Positions 50,130 through 58,812 of a stretch of 64,000 bases of DNA are shown in pieces (within the stretch, counting starts at the first letter, position 1; the number at the start of each line of letters is the position of its first letter). The position numbers and the translations under genes were made by a program. The notes beneath the pieces are model-generated. The model had not been told where the DNA came from, did not search any database, and was given only the letters and a program-made list of their open reading frames with translations. This DNA is from Vicinamibacterales bacterium (GTDB taxonomy: Bacteria > Acidobacteriota > Vicinamibacteria > Vicinamibacterales > UBA8438): positions 20,295 through 84,294 of the forward strand of contig CATQHX010000001.1 in the NCBI GenBank assembly GCA_958296065.1, read 5' to 3'.

Positions 50130-53039
50130 TCAGTGGGCAACTTCGGTAACCGGCACCCTCTCGGGGGCTGCGAGCGGCAGGGTCAAGGTGAATCGGGTCC
50201 CCTGTCCAGGCCGACTCGCACACTCGATGGTCCCCTGATGTTCCTGAACCACTCCATAGGTGACCGACAGCCCCAGTCCCGTCCCCTGGCCGACGGTCTT
50301 GGTCGTAAAGAAAGGATCGTAGATCCGCGAAAGATGCTCCGGCGAAATGCCCGACCCCGTATCCGACACCTCGATTACGGCGCTGTCCAGTTCGGCGCGG
50401 CTGCACACCGTCAGCCAGCCTCCGCTCGGCATCGCGTCGCGGGCATTGAGAAAGAGATTGAGGAATACCTGCTGCATCTTGAACTCGATGCCGTGAACCA
50501 CCGCGGCAGGACTCGCCAGCTCGCGGCGCACCCTTATCTTGCCCGCTTCGAGCTGATGTTCGAGCAGCACGAGCACATCCGCGATCACGGCGTTGATGTC
50601 GACGGGGCCCGAGGTGTCGGTACGACCCGGCCGCGCGAGGTTCAACAACCCATTGACGATTCGCGCCGCCCGGAACGACTGGCGCTCAATCTTCTCCAGC
50701 AGCCGCGTCTTGGGATCTTCCGGCTCCGCATCCTCCAGCAGCATCTGGGCAAAGCTGGAAATCCCTGTCAACGGCGTGTTCACCTCGTGTGCGACCCCGG
50801 CAGCCAACAACCCGATGGAGGCCATCTTCTCGGAAATCTGCAACTGCTCTTCGAGCTGCACCCGGGCCGTGCTGTCGACCACGATCAGCATCGTCCCGCT
50901 TGTCTGACCGGCAGGCGTCAGCAGCGGCGCGGTGGCGGCCTTCACCCGCAGGCGCCGCGGCTCCCCGTGTCTGGAGAGCATGGGCACGCGATAGAGCTCT
51001 GCCCCGGCCGGTCTCTGGGCGCGGGCGGCGCTGAGCCGTGCGACGAAGTCCTTGTCGAAGATCTCGTCCAGCGAGCGGCCGATTGCCTCCACCCGCGGGA
51101 CCCCGTGCAGGCGTTCGAAACCGGCGTTCCACCGGATGATGCGATCATCGAGGTCCAGCACTGCGAGACCGTCGCTCAGCGACTCGACGATGTTCTCGCT
51201 GAACTGCCGCATGCGGTCCAGCTCGCCCGCTTTCTGCTGAAGTCGGCCGTACAACCGACCGTTTTCCAGCGCGGTTGCCACCTGGCCCGCTACTGCGGCC
51301 AGCAACGCCATGTCCTCGCTACTCAGGGGTTCGCCGCTCTCCTTGCGGCCGAGGGCCATGACCGCGATGGTCCCTTCCTCGGAGACGCAGGGCACGAAGT
51401 AGTACAGGCCCCTCGTTCGCCAGAACGCCACATCGCCCGGCGCGTACATCCGCCCTCCGACGGGATCGTCGAGCAGCACGGTCTGCCGGTCGAGCATCCT
51501 CTCGCCGATGCTCGAGCCGCAGGGCAGCGCGGCCGGCGGGCCGCCGAACCCGACCCAGCGGATCGGATGGAAGTCACCGTCCCCGGGATCCACGTCGGTT
51601 CCGGTGCGGTCGCGACCGAGCAACAGCACCATTCGTTCGATCCCGAGCGTCTCCGCAACCCGGTTCACCAGCCGCGCGCTCAATCGATCGAGATCGAGAT
51701 CCGTACTGAGATCCCGCGCAAACCGCGTGAGGGCGCGCCGGTAGTCGAACCGCTCTCGGTAGTAGACCCTGTCGAGCATGGTCTGAATCGTCTTCTTGAC
51801 CGGTCTCGCCAGCAGTACCACGACCGCCGTGGCCAGCAGCGCGATGATCGAGTTGTGCTGGTCCAACCCGCCGAGGAACACCTCGGAGGCGAGGCGTTCC
51901 AGGCCCAGATATATGACGACCATCGCCGCCACCACCGCGGCGTAACCCACGCTCCGCTTGACGATCACTTCGACATCGCGTAGCCGATAACGGACGATAG
52001 CGGACGCGAACGCGAGCGGAATCAGGCCGACCGGTAGCGCCAGCCCGGACGGCGGCTCGAAACCGAGCGCCCACGGCATCAGGTAGCCGAGTGCGAACGG
52101 AAGGCCGCCGAGCGCCGCGCCGGACACGATCCACCGAAGCTGCCGTCGAGACGTTATGGATCGGACGCGACGCAAAGCAAACACCATCGTCGCGAACCCG
52201 CCGAGCATGCAAGCCGCGAGATACAAGTGCTCGAGCTGCCAGATCCGCTCGATCCCACGCACGAAGCCGATGCCGACCTCCGGACGAAGCACCGCGGCCG
52301 CCTGCATCGCTCCGAGCACGACCGCCGGGGCATAGACCACCGGCAACACCCACCACCCGAGCCGGTGGCGCAACCACCCGGGCGTGCGCTCCGGAAAAAC
52401 CAGCGCAAAGTGCATGAAGAGAGGAGCCAACAGGAGTGTGGCCACCTCGTCGGCCCAGAAGAAGACCCAGTCGAGCCGGCCATGCCAACCCGTGTAGGAA
52501 AACGCCAACGTTCCGAAGAACGCAACGGTCAGCCAGAAAAAATGAAGAGTCGCCTGATGTCCGGGGCGCTGCACGCGGACCGCCGCGCCGACGAGCAATC
52601 CAAGCAGACCGACTCCCGCAAGCAGAAGGTAGGTGGAAAGCGCCACCACGGGCACTCTCTCCAGGGCAACGGTATGCAGCCGCGTTTCGCTCAGACGCAG
52701 CAGGGTATAGTCAACTCGCGTACCTTCGGGAACCGGGCGCAGTACGCGCCGCAAATCGGCGTGGCGCTCGATGGGCTCGCTCCCGACGGCAAGCAGGACG
52801 TCACCAGTCGCGATGCCGGCCAGTGCCGCAGGGGAATCCTCGGCCACCGCCGCGGCAACCAGTCCGTCGGCAGTGTCACGCCAGAGCACGCCGTCCTCTA
52901 CGCCGTGGCTGTTCGCCCGGGCAAACGCGTTGACGATCGCGAGACACAGAAGTGCCGCGACGACACCAACGGCGAGCAGGGCACGACCCCACTCGCCCCG
53001 ATAGCGGCGGGAGTTAACCTCGCGCTCAGCGGGCTTCAT
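50130..53039 (-). CDS. PDZ-containing multi-pass sensor histidine kinase
   Basis: This 969-residue membrane kinase has a first TM helix near residues 19-38. A PDZ-like periplasmic domain follows at about 45-125 (AEDSPAALAGIATGDVLLAV). A block of about eight TM helices spans about 130-395 and resembles 7TM sensor modules. The cytoplasmic part has GAF (about 430-590), PAS (about 615-730), HisKA with His751 in GVAHEVNTPLTGISSFAQ, and HATPase with the N-box LNLFLNARDAMP (Asn865), EVSDTGSGISPEH and a GTGLGLSV G2 box. It probably phosphorylates the NtrC-type regulator encoded 16 bases downstream. The signal may be a membrane or peptide ligand read by the PDZ and TM region. Confidence 0.9.
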   Translation of the reverse strand: MKPAEREVNSRRYRGEWGRALLAVGVVAALLCLAIVNAFARANSHGVEDGVLWRDTADGLVAAAVAEDSPAALAGIATGDVLLAVGSEPIERHADLRRVLRPVPEGTRVDYTLLRLSETRLHTVALERVPVVALSTYLLLAGVGLLGLLVGAAVRVQRPGHQATLHFFWLTVAFFGTLAFSYTGWHGRLDWVFFWADEVATLLLAPLFMHFALVFPERTPGWLRHRLGWWVLPVVYAPAVVLGAMQAAAVLRPEVGIGFVRGIERIWQLEHLYLAACMLGGFATMVFALRRVRSITSRRQLRWIVSGAALGGLPFALGYLMPWALGFEPPSGLALPVGLIPLAFASAIVRYRLRDVEVIVKRSVGYAAVVAAMVVIYLGLERLASEVFLGGLDQHNSIIALLATAVVVLLARPVKKTIQTMLDRVYYRERFDYRRALTRFARDLSTDLDLDRLSARLVNRVAETLGIERMVLLLGRDRTGTDVDPGDGDFHPIRWVGFGGPPAALPCGSSIGERMLDRQTVLLDDPVGGRMYAPGDVAFWRTRGLYYFVPCVSEEGTIAVMALGRKESGEPLSSEDMALLAAVAGQVATALENGRLYGRLQQKAGELDRMRQFSENIVESLSDGLAVLDLDDRIIRWNAGFERLHGVPRVEAIGRSLDEIFDKDFVARLSAARAQRPAGAELYRVPMLSRHGEPRRLRVKAATAPLLTPAGQTSGTMLIVVDSTARVQLEEQLQISEKMASIGLLAAGVAHEVNTPLTGISSFAQMLLEDAEPEDPKTRLLEKIERQSFRAARIVNGLLNLARPGRTDTSGPVDINAVIADVLVLLEHQLEAGKIRVRRELASPAAVVHGIEFKMQQVFLNLFLNARDAMPSGGWLTVCSRAELDSAVIEVSDTGSGISPEHLSRIYDPFFTTKTVGQGTGLGLSVTYGVVQEHQGTIECASRPGQGTRFTLTLPLAAPERVPVTEVAH

Positions 53040-53211
53040 AGCGACTGCCTGTTCATCACCTATGCAAATCGCACGCCGTACGTTCCTTCAGTCAGGTTCG
53101 CGAACGCTCATAGGCAGGCGCCCGGAGAACCAGACTTGCATGCAAGAAAATGAACTGTCGATCCAACACGCTGGATCGATTGGCAGGGTGTCGGCACCGC
53201 AGGGTGTCGGC

Positions 53212-53309
53212 TAGCGCCCCGAAACGCCTCGCCGGCTCGCCCCCCCTCAACTGCATGACCTGCGCCGCAGCACTTCGCTTCGCTGCGTTTCTGCGGCGCA
53301 AGCTCCTAG
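53212..53309 (-). repeat. Dispersed hairpin repeat, copy 2 (3' of the barrel protein)
   Basis: This copy has the GCGCCCCGAAACGCCTCGC block and the terminal GCACTTCGCTTCGCTGCG and GCGGCGCAAGCTCCTAG blocks, but lacks the right arm of the outer hairpin. Its inner stem is perfect over 10 bp (TGCGCCGCAG/CTGCGGCGCA). The CTAG end supplies the TAG stop of the 53306-55309 gene. It sits in the 266-base gap before the sensor kinase start. Confidence 0.83.
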
Positions 53310-55309
53310 AAGTGAACGACGAGTCCACCGACGAGTTGTCTCGGGGGGTCCACGACGAGCAACTCGTCGTAGAGCGATGCCCCCAGACTCGGCTCGTGGA
53401 AGAGGCTCCGCAAGGCGACAAGCAACTCCCAACTGCTTCCCTCCAAGGGCGCGAACGGCAGAGTCTGGGTAACCTGCACGTCGAAGCGGGTATCGAGTCC
53501 CGCGCCCACGCCTTCGGGAGTCAACCGGGCGAACGCAGTGCTGATCCGGCACCGGGCGACGACGCGCGTCGACGTCTCGGGGATTTCGGCCTGCAGCGTC
53601 GCCGACACGTCCTGGAAGTGGGCCATACCTCTTCGGAGCGTTTCAGCGGCGAGGCCGACGCCGTCTGCCGAGCCTGTCGCGTTCCATTCGGATCGAACGA
53701 TGCGGTAGTCGACGGAGCCGCGTAGCCGGTCTTCGATCTCGTGGTCGAACGTCACTCCCCAACCATCCACGTCGACCCCGCCGGCACCGGCCAAGTAGTA
53801 GTGCCCTCCCGACGCCGGCAGCGGTTCGAGCGGCGCGTAGACACCGGGCGCGAACATGGCCATGAGCTGATCGTCGACTTCCTGGCTGAACCTGCGCAGG
53901 CCTATGACGGATCGCTCCCCGATTTCGTGTTCCAACCCGACCTCGACGTGGCGCACGCTCTCGGCATAGAGGTTCTCGAAACCGGAAAGGGACGTGTAGG
54001 TCCGCTCCGGAGGCAACCAGGCGCCTTCGAGGGGTGGCAGGAACTGCTCCCCCCCGGGGGCAATCATCTTGCGTGACGCGGCCACCCGCATGCGGGTCCC
54101 ATCGACCGGCGAAATCGTGATGTCCGCCAGCGGGCTGAACAACCTGCCGTCCTCGAGGTACCCGTAACGGGCCAGCTCGGCCCCGTAGCCGACCTCCAGC
54201 GCCGACGAAACGGTCCACCTGTCGGACGCCTGGATGCGGCCGACCTCACGCCGCGGTACGCCCGTGTCGACCGGGCCCGCGCCATCGAGCCGCAGATCGG
54301 CGGCAGCCGCGTACGCCTGCCGGCTGTACGACACCGCCAACTCCACGTCGTGGTCCGCGCGCGGCTCCATGGAGTACCAGCCGGCAACCGCCCACGACGA
54401 GGTCTCCCCCGTCGTCATGTCGACGGTGCCGCGCAACGCCCAATCACCCGCATCCGCCGGCGCCACCGACACGTATGCCACCTGCCCGGGCCAGGTTTCG
54501 GACGGCCAGAGAAAACCCTGCCCGGCCAACGTCGCCCGCGTCAGCAGTTGTACCTGCCCTGAAATGGGAAGGCCCGCAAGGCCGTTCAGAGGATGATCCA
54601 ACGGAGCATACCCGGCCGTCGTCCATCGCCCGCCGCGCCCTCCCGACTCTCCGGGGTCGGAATCGGCCCCTGCACCGCGTCGAACGAGCGACACCCCGTT
54701 CATGTGGTCCTTGAGCACGCTGCGACGTGCGCGGCGCAGCCGCCACATCTTCGAGTCTTGCGGCGGTTCGGGACCCGCTGTCGTCGATTGCTCATCCGAT
54801 TCATCGGACATCGCGGCAACGTCGACCTGCCCGTCGCCCGACGTCGCGCTCTCCACCGGGGCCCGGGCGCTCGGAACCCCACCCAGTTGGAGGGTGCTCC
54901 CGGCCAGCAGAAACTGCTGCGTCGATTCACCGGATGCGTTCAGCACGACCGGCTCGAAGACCGCTTCGCCCGGTGCGATCTCCACGAACCGGCGACCGGC
55001 CGCGAGTCCTGTCAAGTGCGTTCGAAGAAGGTAGCGGCCCGCGGGGAGCCCATCGAACCAGAAGCGCCCGGCGGCATCCGAAACGGAAAGGGACGCTCCG
55101 CCGGGACCGGACAAGGAAATCAGGACGTCGCCGACCGGAGCGCCGTCCGCCGTCGTGATGGCGCCTGCAAGACCGCCCGCCGCAACCTCGGTTCCCTCGG
55201 CAACGGCCGGGAACGAACCGAGTTGCTCCTCCGCGGCAGCGGCGACAACGGGGCTCACACACGCGGCCACGAGAACAAAACCGTTGACGACGAGGAACCT
55301 GCGGGCCAT
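53306..55309 (-). CDS. Exported carboxypeptidase-regulatory-like / TonB-receptor-like barrel protein
   Basis: This 667-residue protein has a signal peptide (FLVVNGFVLVAACVSPVVAAAA) and an N-terminal carboxypeptidase-regulatory-like beta-sandwich at about 45-115 (GAITTADGAPVGDVLISL, GRFWFDGLPAGRYLL). A polar linker and a long region of alternating beta-strands follow, ending in LVGGLVVHF, an outer-membrane-type C-terminal Phe. No TonB plug domain is recognisable between sandwich and barrel. It resembles the OAR-like surface proteins of Acidobacteriota. It lies 61 bases downstream of another exported protein gene. Its stop codon is embedded in repeat copy 2. Confidence 0.72.
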   Translation of the reverse strand: MARRFLVVNGFVLVAACVSPVVAAAAEEQLGSFPAVAEGTEVAAGGLAGAITTADGAPVGDVLISLSGPGGASLSVSDAAGRFWFDGLPAGRYLLRTHLTGLAAGRRFVEIAPGEAVFEPVVLNASGESTQQFLLAGSTLQLGGVPSARAPVESATSGDGQVDVAAMSDESDEQSTTAGPEPPQDSKMWRLRRARRSVLKDHMNGVSLVRRGAGADSDPGESGGRGGRWTTAGYAPLDHPLNGLAGLPISGQVQLLTRATLAGQGFLWPSETWPGQVAYVSVAPADAGDWALRGTVDMTTGETSSWAVAGWYSMEPRADHDVELAVSYSRQAYAAAADLRLDGAGPVDTGVPRREVGRIQASDRWTVSSALEVGYGAELARYGYLEDGRLFSPLADITISPVDGTRMRVAASRKMIAPGGEQFLPPLEGAWLPPERTYTSLSGFENLYAESVRHVEVGLEHEIGERSVIGLRRFSQEVDDQLMAMFAPGVYAPLEPLPASGGHYYLAGAGGVDVDGWGVTFDHEIEDRLRGSVDYRIVRSEWNATGSADGVGLAAETLRRGMAHFQDVSATLQAEIPETSTRVVARCRISTAFARLTPEGVGAGLDTRFDVQVTQTLPFAPLEGSSWELLVALRSLFHEPSLGASLYDELLVVDPPRQLVGGLVVHF

Positions 55310-55370
55310 GTCGTTAGCGGATACGCCCGGGGGAACAGCCGCGAGCCCCGGAACGCTACCGTTCCTCCCT

Positions 55371-56366
55371 CTAGGACTCCAGCACGGTGAACATCACGCT
55401 CTCGATGATCTCTGCAGAGTTGGTGTTGTCGGTGACCTTGATCTCCAGCCGGTAGTCTCCTGCCGGAAACAGCGACAGCGGCACCGTCTGCCCCGCGACG
55501 ATCTGGTGACCGAGCGTCACATCGAATGCGGCCGGAAGCGTCTGACCGTTGAACTGCTGCGGATTCGTCCGGTTGAAGTACTGCTCTGCCCCATCCGCCC
55601 GCTGGTGGAAGGTGTACTCGATCGTGATGTCCGGTTTCGATCCATCCGCGAGACCCGGGTTGTACACCAGAAAGATCAGCGACAATTCCGCCTGCTTGCC
55701 GAAGTCCTCATCGAACTTCGGCACGATGCGGGTCGCGCCGAGGCTGTACGGACTCAGAATCTGCTCGTCCGGCGTCAGCGGCGCCGCGAGGGGCTCGACC
55801 ACCTGGGGCACGATGATTGAACTCAACTGGAGCCGGCCGTCCCAGAGATCCGGCACGTTCAGGGACTCGCGCAACAGCATGACGGGTCCACGCTCGTCCT
55901 CGTCCGACTCTTCGCCCATGCTCTTCCGCACTGCCACGTACACGTCGTACGTCCCGCCGGGCGCCGTAAACGCGCGGCTGAGGCGGATCGGCCCGTCACC
56001 TCCGGCATTCACGTCCGCGAAGTACGCGTCCTCGAAGATCGCCCCGTCGCTACCCGGCTCGGTCACGAACAGGTACATCGAGAGCATCGGTGCATCGGCC
56101 TTGGCCGAATCGATCGTCAAGGTGAACGGCACGTACACGTTGCCGTCGGTTCCCTTGAGAAAGTCCGTTCGCAGCGCGAAGGGGTCGGCTTCGGGGGCGA
56201 TGCCGCCTTCCACGGCTGCGTTGATGGCGTCGAGCAATCCTCGAAGCTCGTCACGCTGCCAGTCTTCCAGATCCTGCGCACTTGTGGTCGTGGGCAGAAT
56301 CGTCGTCAGCAACGCGACCGAGACACACGCTGCCAGGATTCTCGTACGCCGGACACTGTCATTCAT
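55371..56366 (-). CDS. Exported hypothetical protein
   Basis: This 331-residue protein has a signal peptide (ILAACVSVALLTTILPTTTSA) and then a mainly beta region, including VYVPFTLTIDSAKADAPMLSMYLFV and APGGTYDVYVAVRKSM, ending FPAGDYRLEIKVTDNTNSAEI. The pattern suggests immunoglobulin-like sandwich domains, seen in many periplasmic proteins of Acidobacteriota that are VWFA- or GWxTD-associated, but no named family is certain. ATG 56366 follows a GCAGGAGATC Shine-Dalgarno, and a promoter is visible at 56411-56440. It probably forms an operon with the barrel protein downstream. Confidence 0.75.
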   Translation of the reverse strand: MNDSVRRTRILAACVSVALLTTILPTTTSAQDLEDWQRDELRGLLDAINAAVEGGIAPEADPFALRTDFLKGTDGNVYVPFTLTIDSAKADAPMLSMYLFVTEPGSDGAIFEDAYFADVNAGGDGPIRLSRAFTAPGGTYDVYVAVRKSMGEESDEDERGPVMLLRESLNVPDLWDGRLQLSSIIVPQVVEPLAAPLTPDEQILSPYSLGATRIVPKFDEDFGKQAELSLIFLVYNPGLADGSKPDITIEYTFHQRADGAEQYFNRTNPQQFNGQTLPAAFDVTLGHQIVAGQTVPLSLFPAGDYRLEIKVTDNTNSAEIIESVMFTVLES

Positions 56367-56410
56367 GGAAAGTTGATCTCCTGCCAAGTGAACTCCAGAT
56401 TACCCTGACT

Positions 56411-56440
56411 ATCATAAGCGACCGCGGACATTGAAGTCAA
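56411..56440 (-). promoter_or_regulatory. Sigma70-type promoter for the exported protein/barrel operon
   Basis: On the minus strand TTGACT (56435-56440), an 18-base spacer and TATGAT (56411-56416) lie about 45 bases before ATG 56366, with the Shine-Dalgarno between. The -35 and -10 are close to consensus and sit in relatively AT-rich sequence. Confidence 0.6.
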
Positions 56441-56539
56441 TCCGGGTCTGGAACCACAAACTGTTGACCCTAAAGAAGTTACCGGCAATGCCGCCAATCG
56501 GGCGGCATGCTATCATCCCGTTTTTCTCCGGCACCGATC

Positions 56540-58105
56540 ATGTCCGTGCAGCGTCGCCCGCCGGTCGTTCTGGTCGTTCTCGACGGCTGGGGCATCAGCC
56601 CCGATCGCGATCACAACGCGATCGCGCTGGGACGCACGCCCACGTACACCGAGCTCCTGGAGCGCTTTCCGCATGCGTCGCTGACAACCAGCGGAGAAGC
56701 CGTCGGCCTGCCGGCCGGACAGATGGGCAATTCCGAGGTCGGCCACATGAACCTCGGCGCAGGGCGCGTCGTCTATCAGGACCTGTCGCGCATCGACAAG
56801 AGCATTCGCGACGGGGAGTTCTTCGCGAACCCGGCGCTGGCTGCCGCCATGCACCGGTGCGCCGGCGACCGACACGCCCTGCACCTGGTGGGTCTGGTCT
56901 CGCAGGGCGGCGTGCACAGCCACCTCCGGCACGTGGTGGCGCTCATCGAGCTGGCGCGGCGCCAGAAAGTGACGCGGCTCTTCATTCACGCGCTCACCGA
57001 TGGACGCGACACCGCCCCCACCAGCGCAGCGGACGACGTCGCGGCTGTCGAGCGCACGCTGGCGAAAGCGGGACCGGGCCGCATCGCCACGGTGACCGGC
57101 CGCTACCATGCAATGGATCGTGATCGGCGCTGGGACCGGACCCGGCGGGCGTACGCCGCGATGACCCAGGGCATCGGACGTCCCGCGCCGAACGCCGCCA
57201 CGCTCGTTACCGACGCGTATGCCGCCGGCACTACCGACGAATTCATCGATCCGGGCGTCGTGATCGATACGGACGGGCGGCCCATCGGGTCCCTGCGCGA
57301 CGGCGACTCCGTGGTTTTCTTCAACTTCCGCGCGGACCGGGCCCGGCAATTGACCCAGGCCCTGGCTTTCGACGACAGCGGGTTCGACGGCTTCGAGCGA
57401 CCCTGCCGCCCCACGCTCTCGGTCATGACGATGACCGAGTACGATGCGACGTACGGTCTGCCCGTCGCCTTCGAGAGGCCGTCCTTCAGCGGCAACGTGG
57501 CCGAGATCCTGGCGGCCGCAGGCCGGACCAACCTGCGACTGGCCGAGACCGAGAAGTACGCCCACGTCACATATTTCTTCAACGGCGGCGAGGAACGGCC
57601 GTACGCCGGCGAGGACCGCATCCTCGTGCCCTCACCCAAGGTTCCCACGTACGACCTCAGACCGGAGATGAGCGCCGCCGGCATCACCGACACGCTGGTG
57701 GACGATATCGAGCACGGTCGGCACGAGGTGATCGTCTGCAATTTCGCGAACGCCGACATGGTCGGGCACACAGGCAATCTGGAGGCGGCGGCCCGCGCCG
57801 TATCGACGCTCGACGACTGCCTGGCTCGCATCGTCGGCGCCGTCACCGGAGCCAGCGGCACGGTCATCGTCACGGCCGATCATGGCAACGCCGAAAAAAT
57901 GTGGGATGCGGAACGGAAGGGCCCGCACACGGCTCACACCAGCAATCCGGTTCCGGTGCTGCTTGTCAACGAGGAACTCTCGCGAGCGCGCCACGTGCTT
58001 CGGGACGGATCGCTACGCGATGTGGCGCCTACCCTCCTGACCATTGCCGGCATCGATGTCCCGCGCGAGATGACCGGCCGCGACCTGCGTACATGGGCGA
58101 GCTGA
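56540..58105 (+). CDS. gpmI: 2,3-bisphosphoglycerate-independent phosphoglycerate mutase
   Basis: This 521-residue Mn2+-dependent enzyme interconverts 3- and 2-phosphoglycerate in glycolysis and gluconeogenesis. The alkaline-phosphatase-like fold shows VVLVVLDGWGIS (metal Asp15), the phosphoserine Ser65 in GQMGNSEVGHMNLGAGR, HLVGLVSQGGVHSH, THVTGRYHAMDRD-like RYHAMDRDRRWDRT, FFNFRADRARQLT, EKYAHVTYFFNGG, IVCNFANADMVGHTG and IVTADHGNAEKMWD. ATG 56540 is preferred to an in-frame start 33 bases upstream. It is a single gene, convergent with the small gene at 58256. Confidence 0.96.
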   Translation: MSVQRRPPVVLVVLDGWGISPDRDHNAIALGRTPTYTELLERFPHASLTTSGEAVGLPAGQMGNSEVGHMNLGAGRVVYQDLSRIDKSIRDGEFFANPALAAAMHRCAGDRHALHLVGLVSQGGVHSHLRHVVALIELARRQKVTRLFIHALTDGRDTAPTSAADDVAAVERTLAKAGPGRIATVTGRYHAMDRDRRWDRTRRAYAAMTQGIGRPAPNAATLVTDAYAAGTTDEFIDPGVVIDTDGRPIGSLRDGDSVVFFNFRADRARQLTQALAFDDSGFDGFERPCRPTLSVMTMTEYDATYGLPVAFERPSFSGNVAEILAAAGRTNLRLAETEKYAHVTYFFNGGEERPYAGEDRILVPSPKVPTYDLRPEMSAAGITDTLVDDIEHGRHEVIVCNFANADMVGHTGNLEAAARAVSTLDDCLARIVGAVTGASGTVIVTADHGNAEKMWDAERKGPHTAHTSNPVPVLLVNEELSRARHVLRDGSLRDVAPTLLTIAGIDVPREMTGRDLRTWAS

Positions 58106-58151
58106 GAGCCCCAGCCGACCCCGCCCGCCACCTAACGCCACGCTGACCGGC

Positions 58152-58259
58152 CTGGCGCCCCGAAACGCCCCGCTGGCTCGCGTTTCAGCCCATCCCGCCG
58201 CTCCATGACCTTGCGCCCCAGCACTTCGCTCCGCTGCGTTCCGCAGCGCAAGCTCCTAG
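58152..58259 (-). repeat. Dispersed two-hairpin repeat, copy 3 (3' of small gene)
   Basis: This copy keeps CTGGCGCCCCGAAACGCCCC, GCTGGCTCGCGTTTCAGCCC, CTCCATGACC, AGCACTTCGCTCCGCTGCG and GCGCAAGCTCCTAG. The outer stem is weaker than in copy 1 (GAAACG/CGTTTC plus flanks), and the inner stem is TTGCGC/GCGCAA. The CTAG end is the TAG stop of the 58256-58552 gene. It lies between that gene and the convergent gpmI. Confidence 0.83.
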
Positions 58260-58552
58260 CCGTTCCCGTCCGCCGCTATCCGCAACGCCCGCAAGAACCG
58301 GCGGTCGTTCGGCGTCATGCCCGCGCTCTGACCCTCCTCCTTCCCGTCGCCCCCGGACGAAGCGGTCTCACTGGCGACAGAAGGAGAAGCCCCCCGGCTG
58401 CCGAACCCGATCTCCGTCTCGAGCGACACGCGCATCTCGTACCCTGCAGCGCGCGCTCTTTCGCGACACGCCTCGACCTGAGGGTTCTGGGCCACCGCGG
58501 CACCGATGGCCTCGGCGAGCTCGCGCGCGAGACGGTTCACGACGTCGTTCAT
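58256..58552 (-). CDS. Small conserved hypothetical protein
   Basis: This 98-residue protein is not recognised. It has an amphipathic helical N-terminus (VVNRLARELAEAIGAAVAQN, then EACRERARAAGYEMRVSLE), a Ser/Gly-rich loop, and a C-terminal helix TPNDRRFLRALRIAADG. ATG 58552 is preceded by GGAGGTAGGAG, a very strong Shine-Dalgarno. Its TAG stop belongs to repeat copy 3. It may be a small regulatory or adaptor protein. Confidence 0.68.
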   Translation of the reverse strand: MNDVVNRLARELAEAIGAAVAQNPQVEACRERARAAGYEMRVSLETEIGFGSRGASPSVASETASSGGDGKEEGQSAGMTPNDRRFLRALRIAADGNG

Positions 58553-58812
58553 TCTCCTACCTCCTCGCCGCACGAGCCAGCCACGCGGGGATACCGTTGC
58601 CGAGAGAACTCTTGTATCGGGGCACCAGCCGGATGAGGACCACCAGCGGCATGGAATGAGGGAGGAACCGGCACGATCTTATTCCGGCCCGGAAGCCCAT
58701 GTCAACCCGGAAACCACGGTATATGGAGGTTTTCGCTCATGGTCCCACTACATCCTGTAGCCGGTCGGACACGGGGGAAACGCTCCCTTCCGCGCTGGTA
58801 GAATCCCCTTGC

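Noticed and set aside
58553..58812. Cobalamin riboswitch before the methylmalonyl-CoA mutase gene
   Set aside because: No B12-box-like sequence or the expected helices were seen in the 260 bases upstream.
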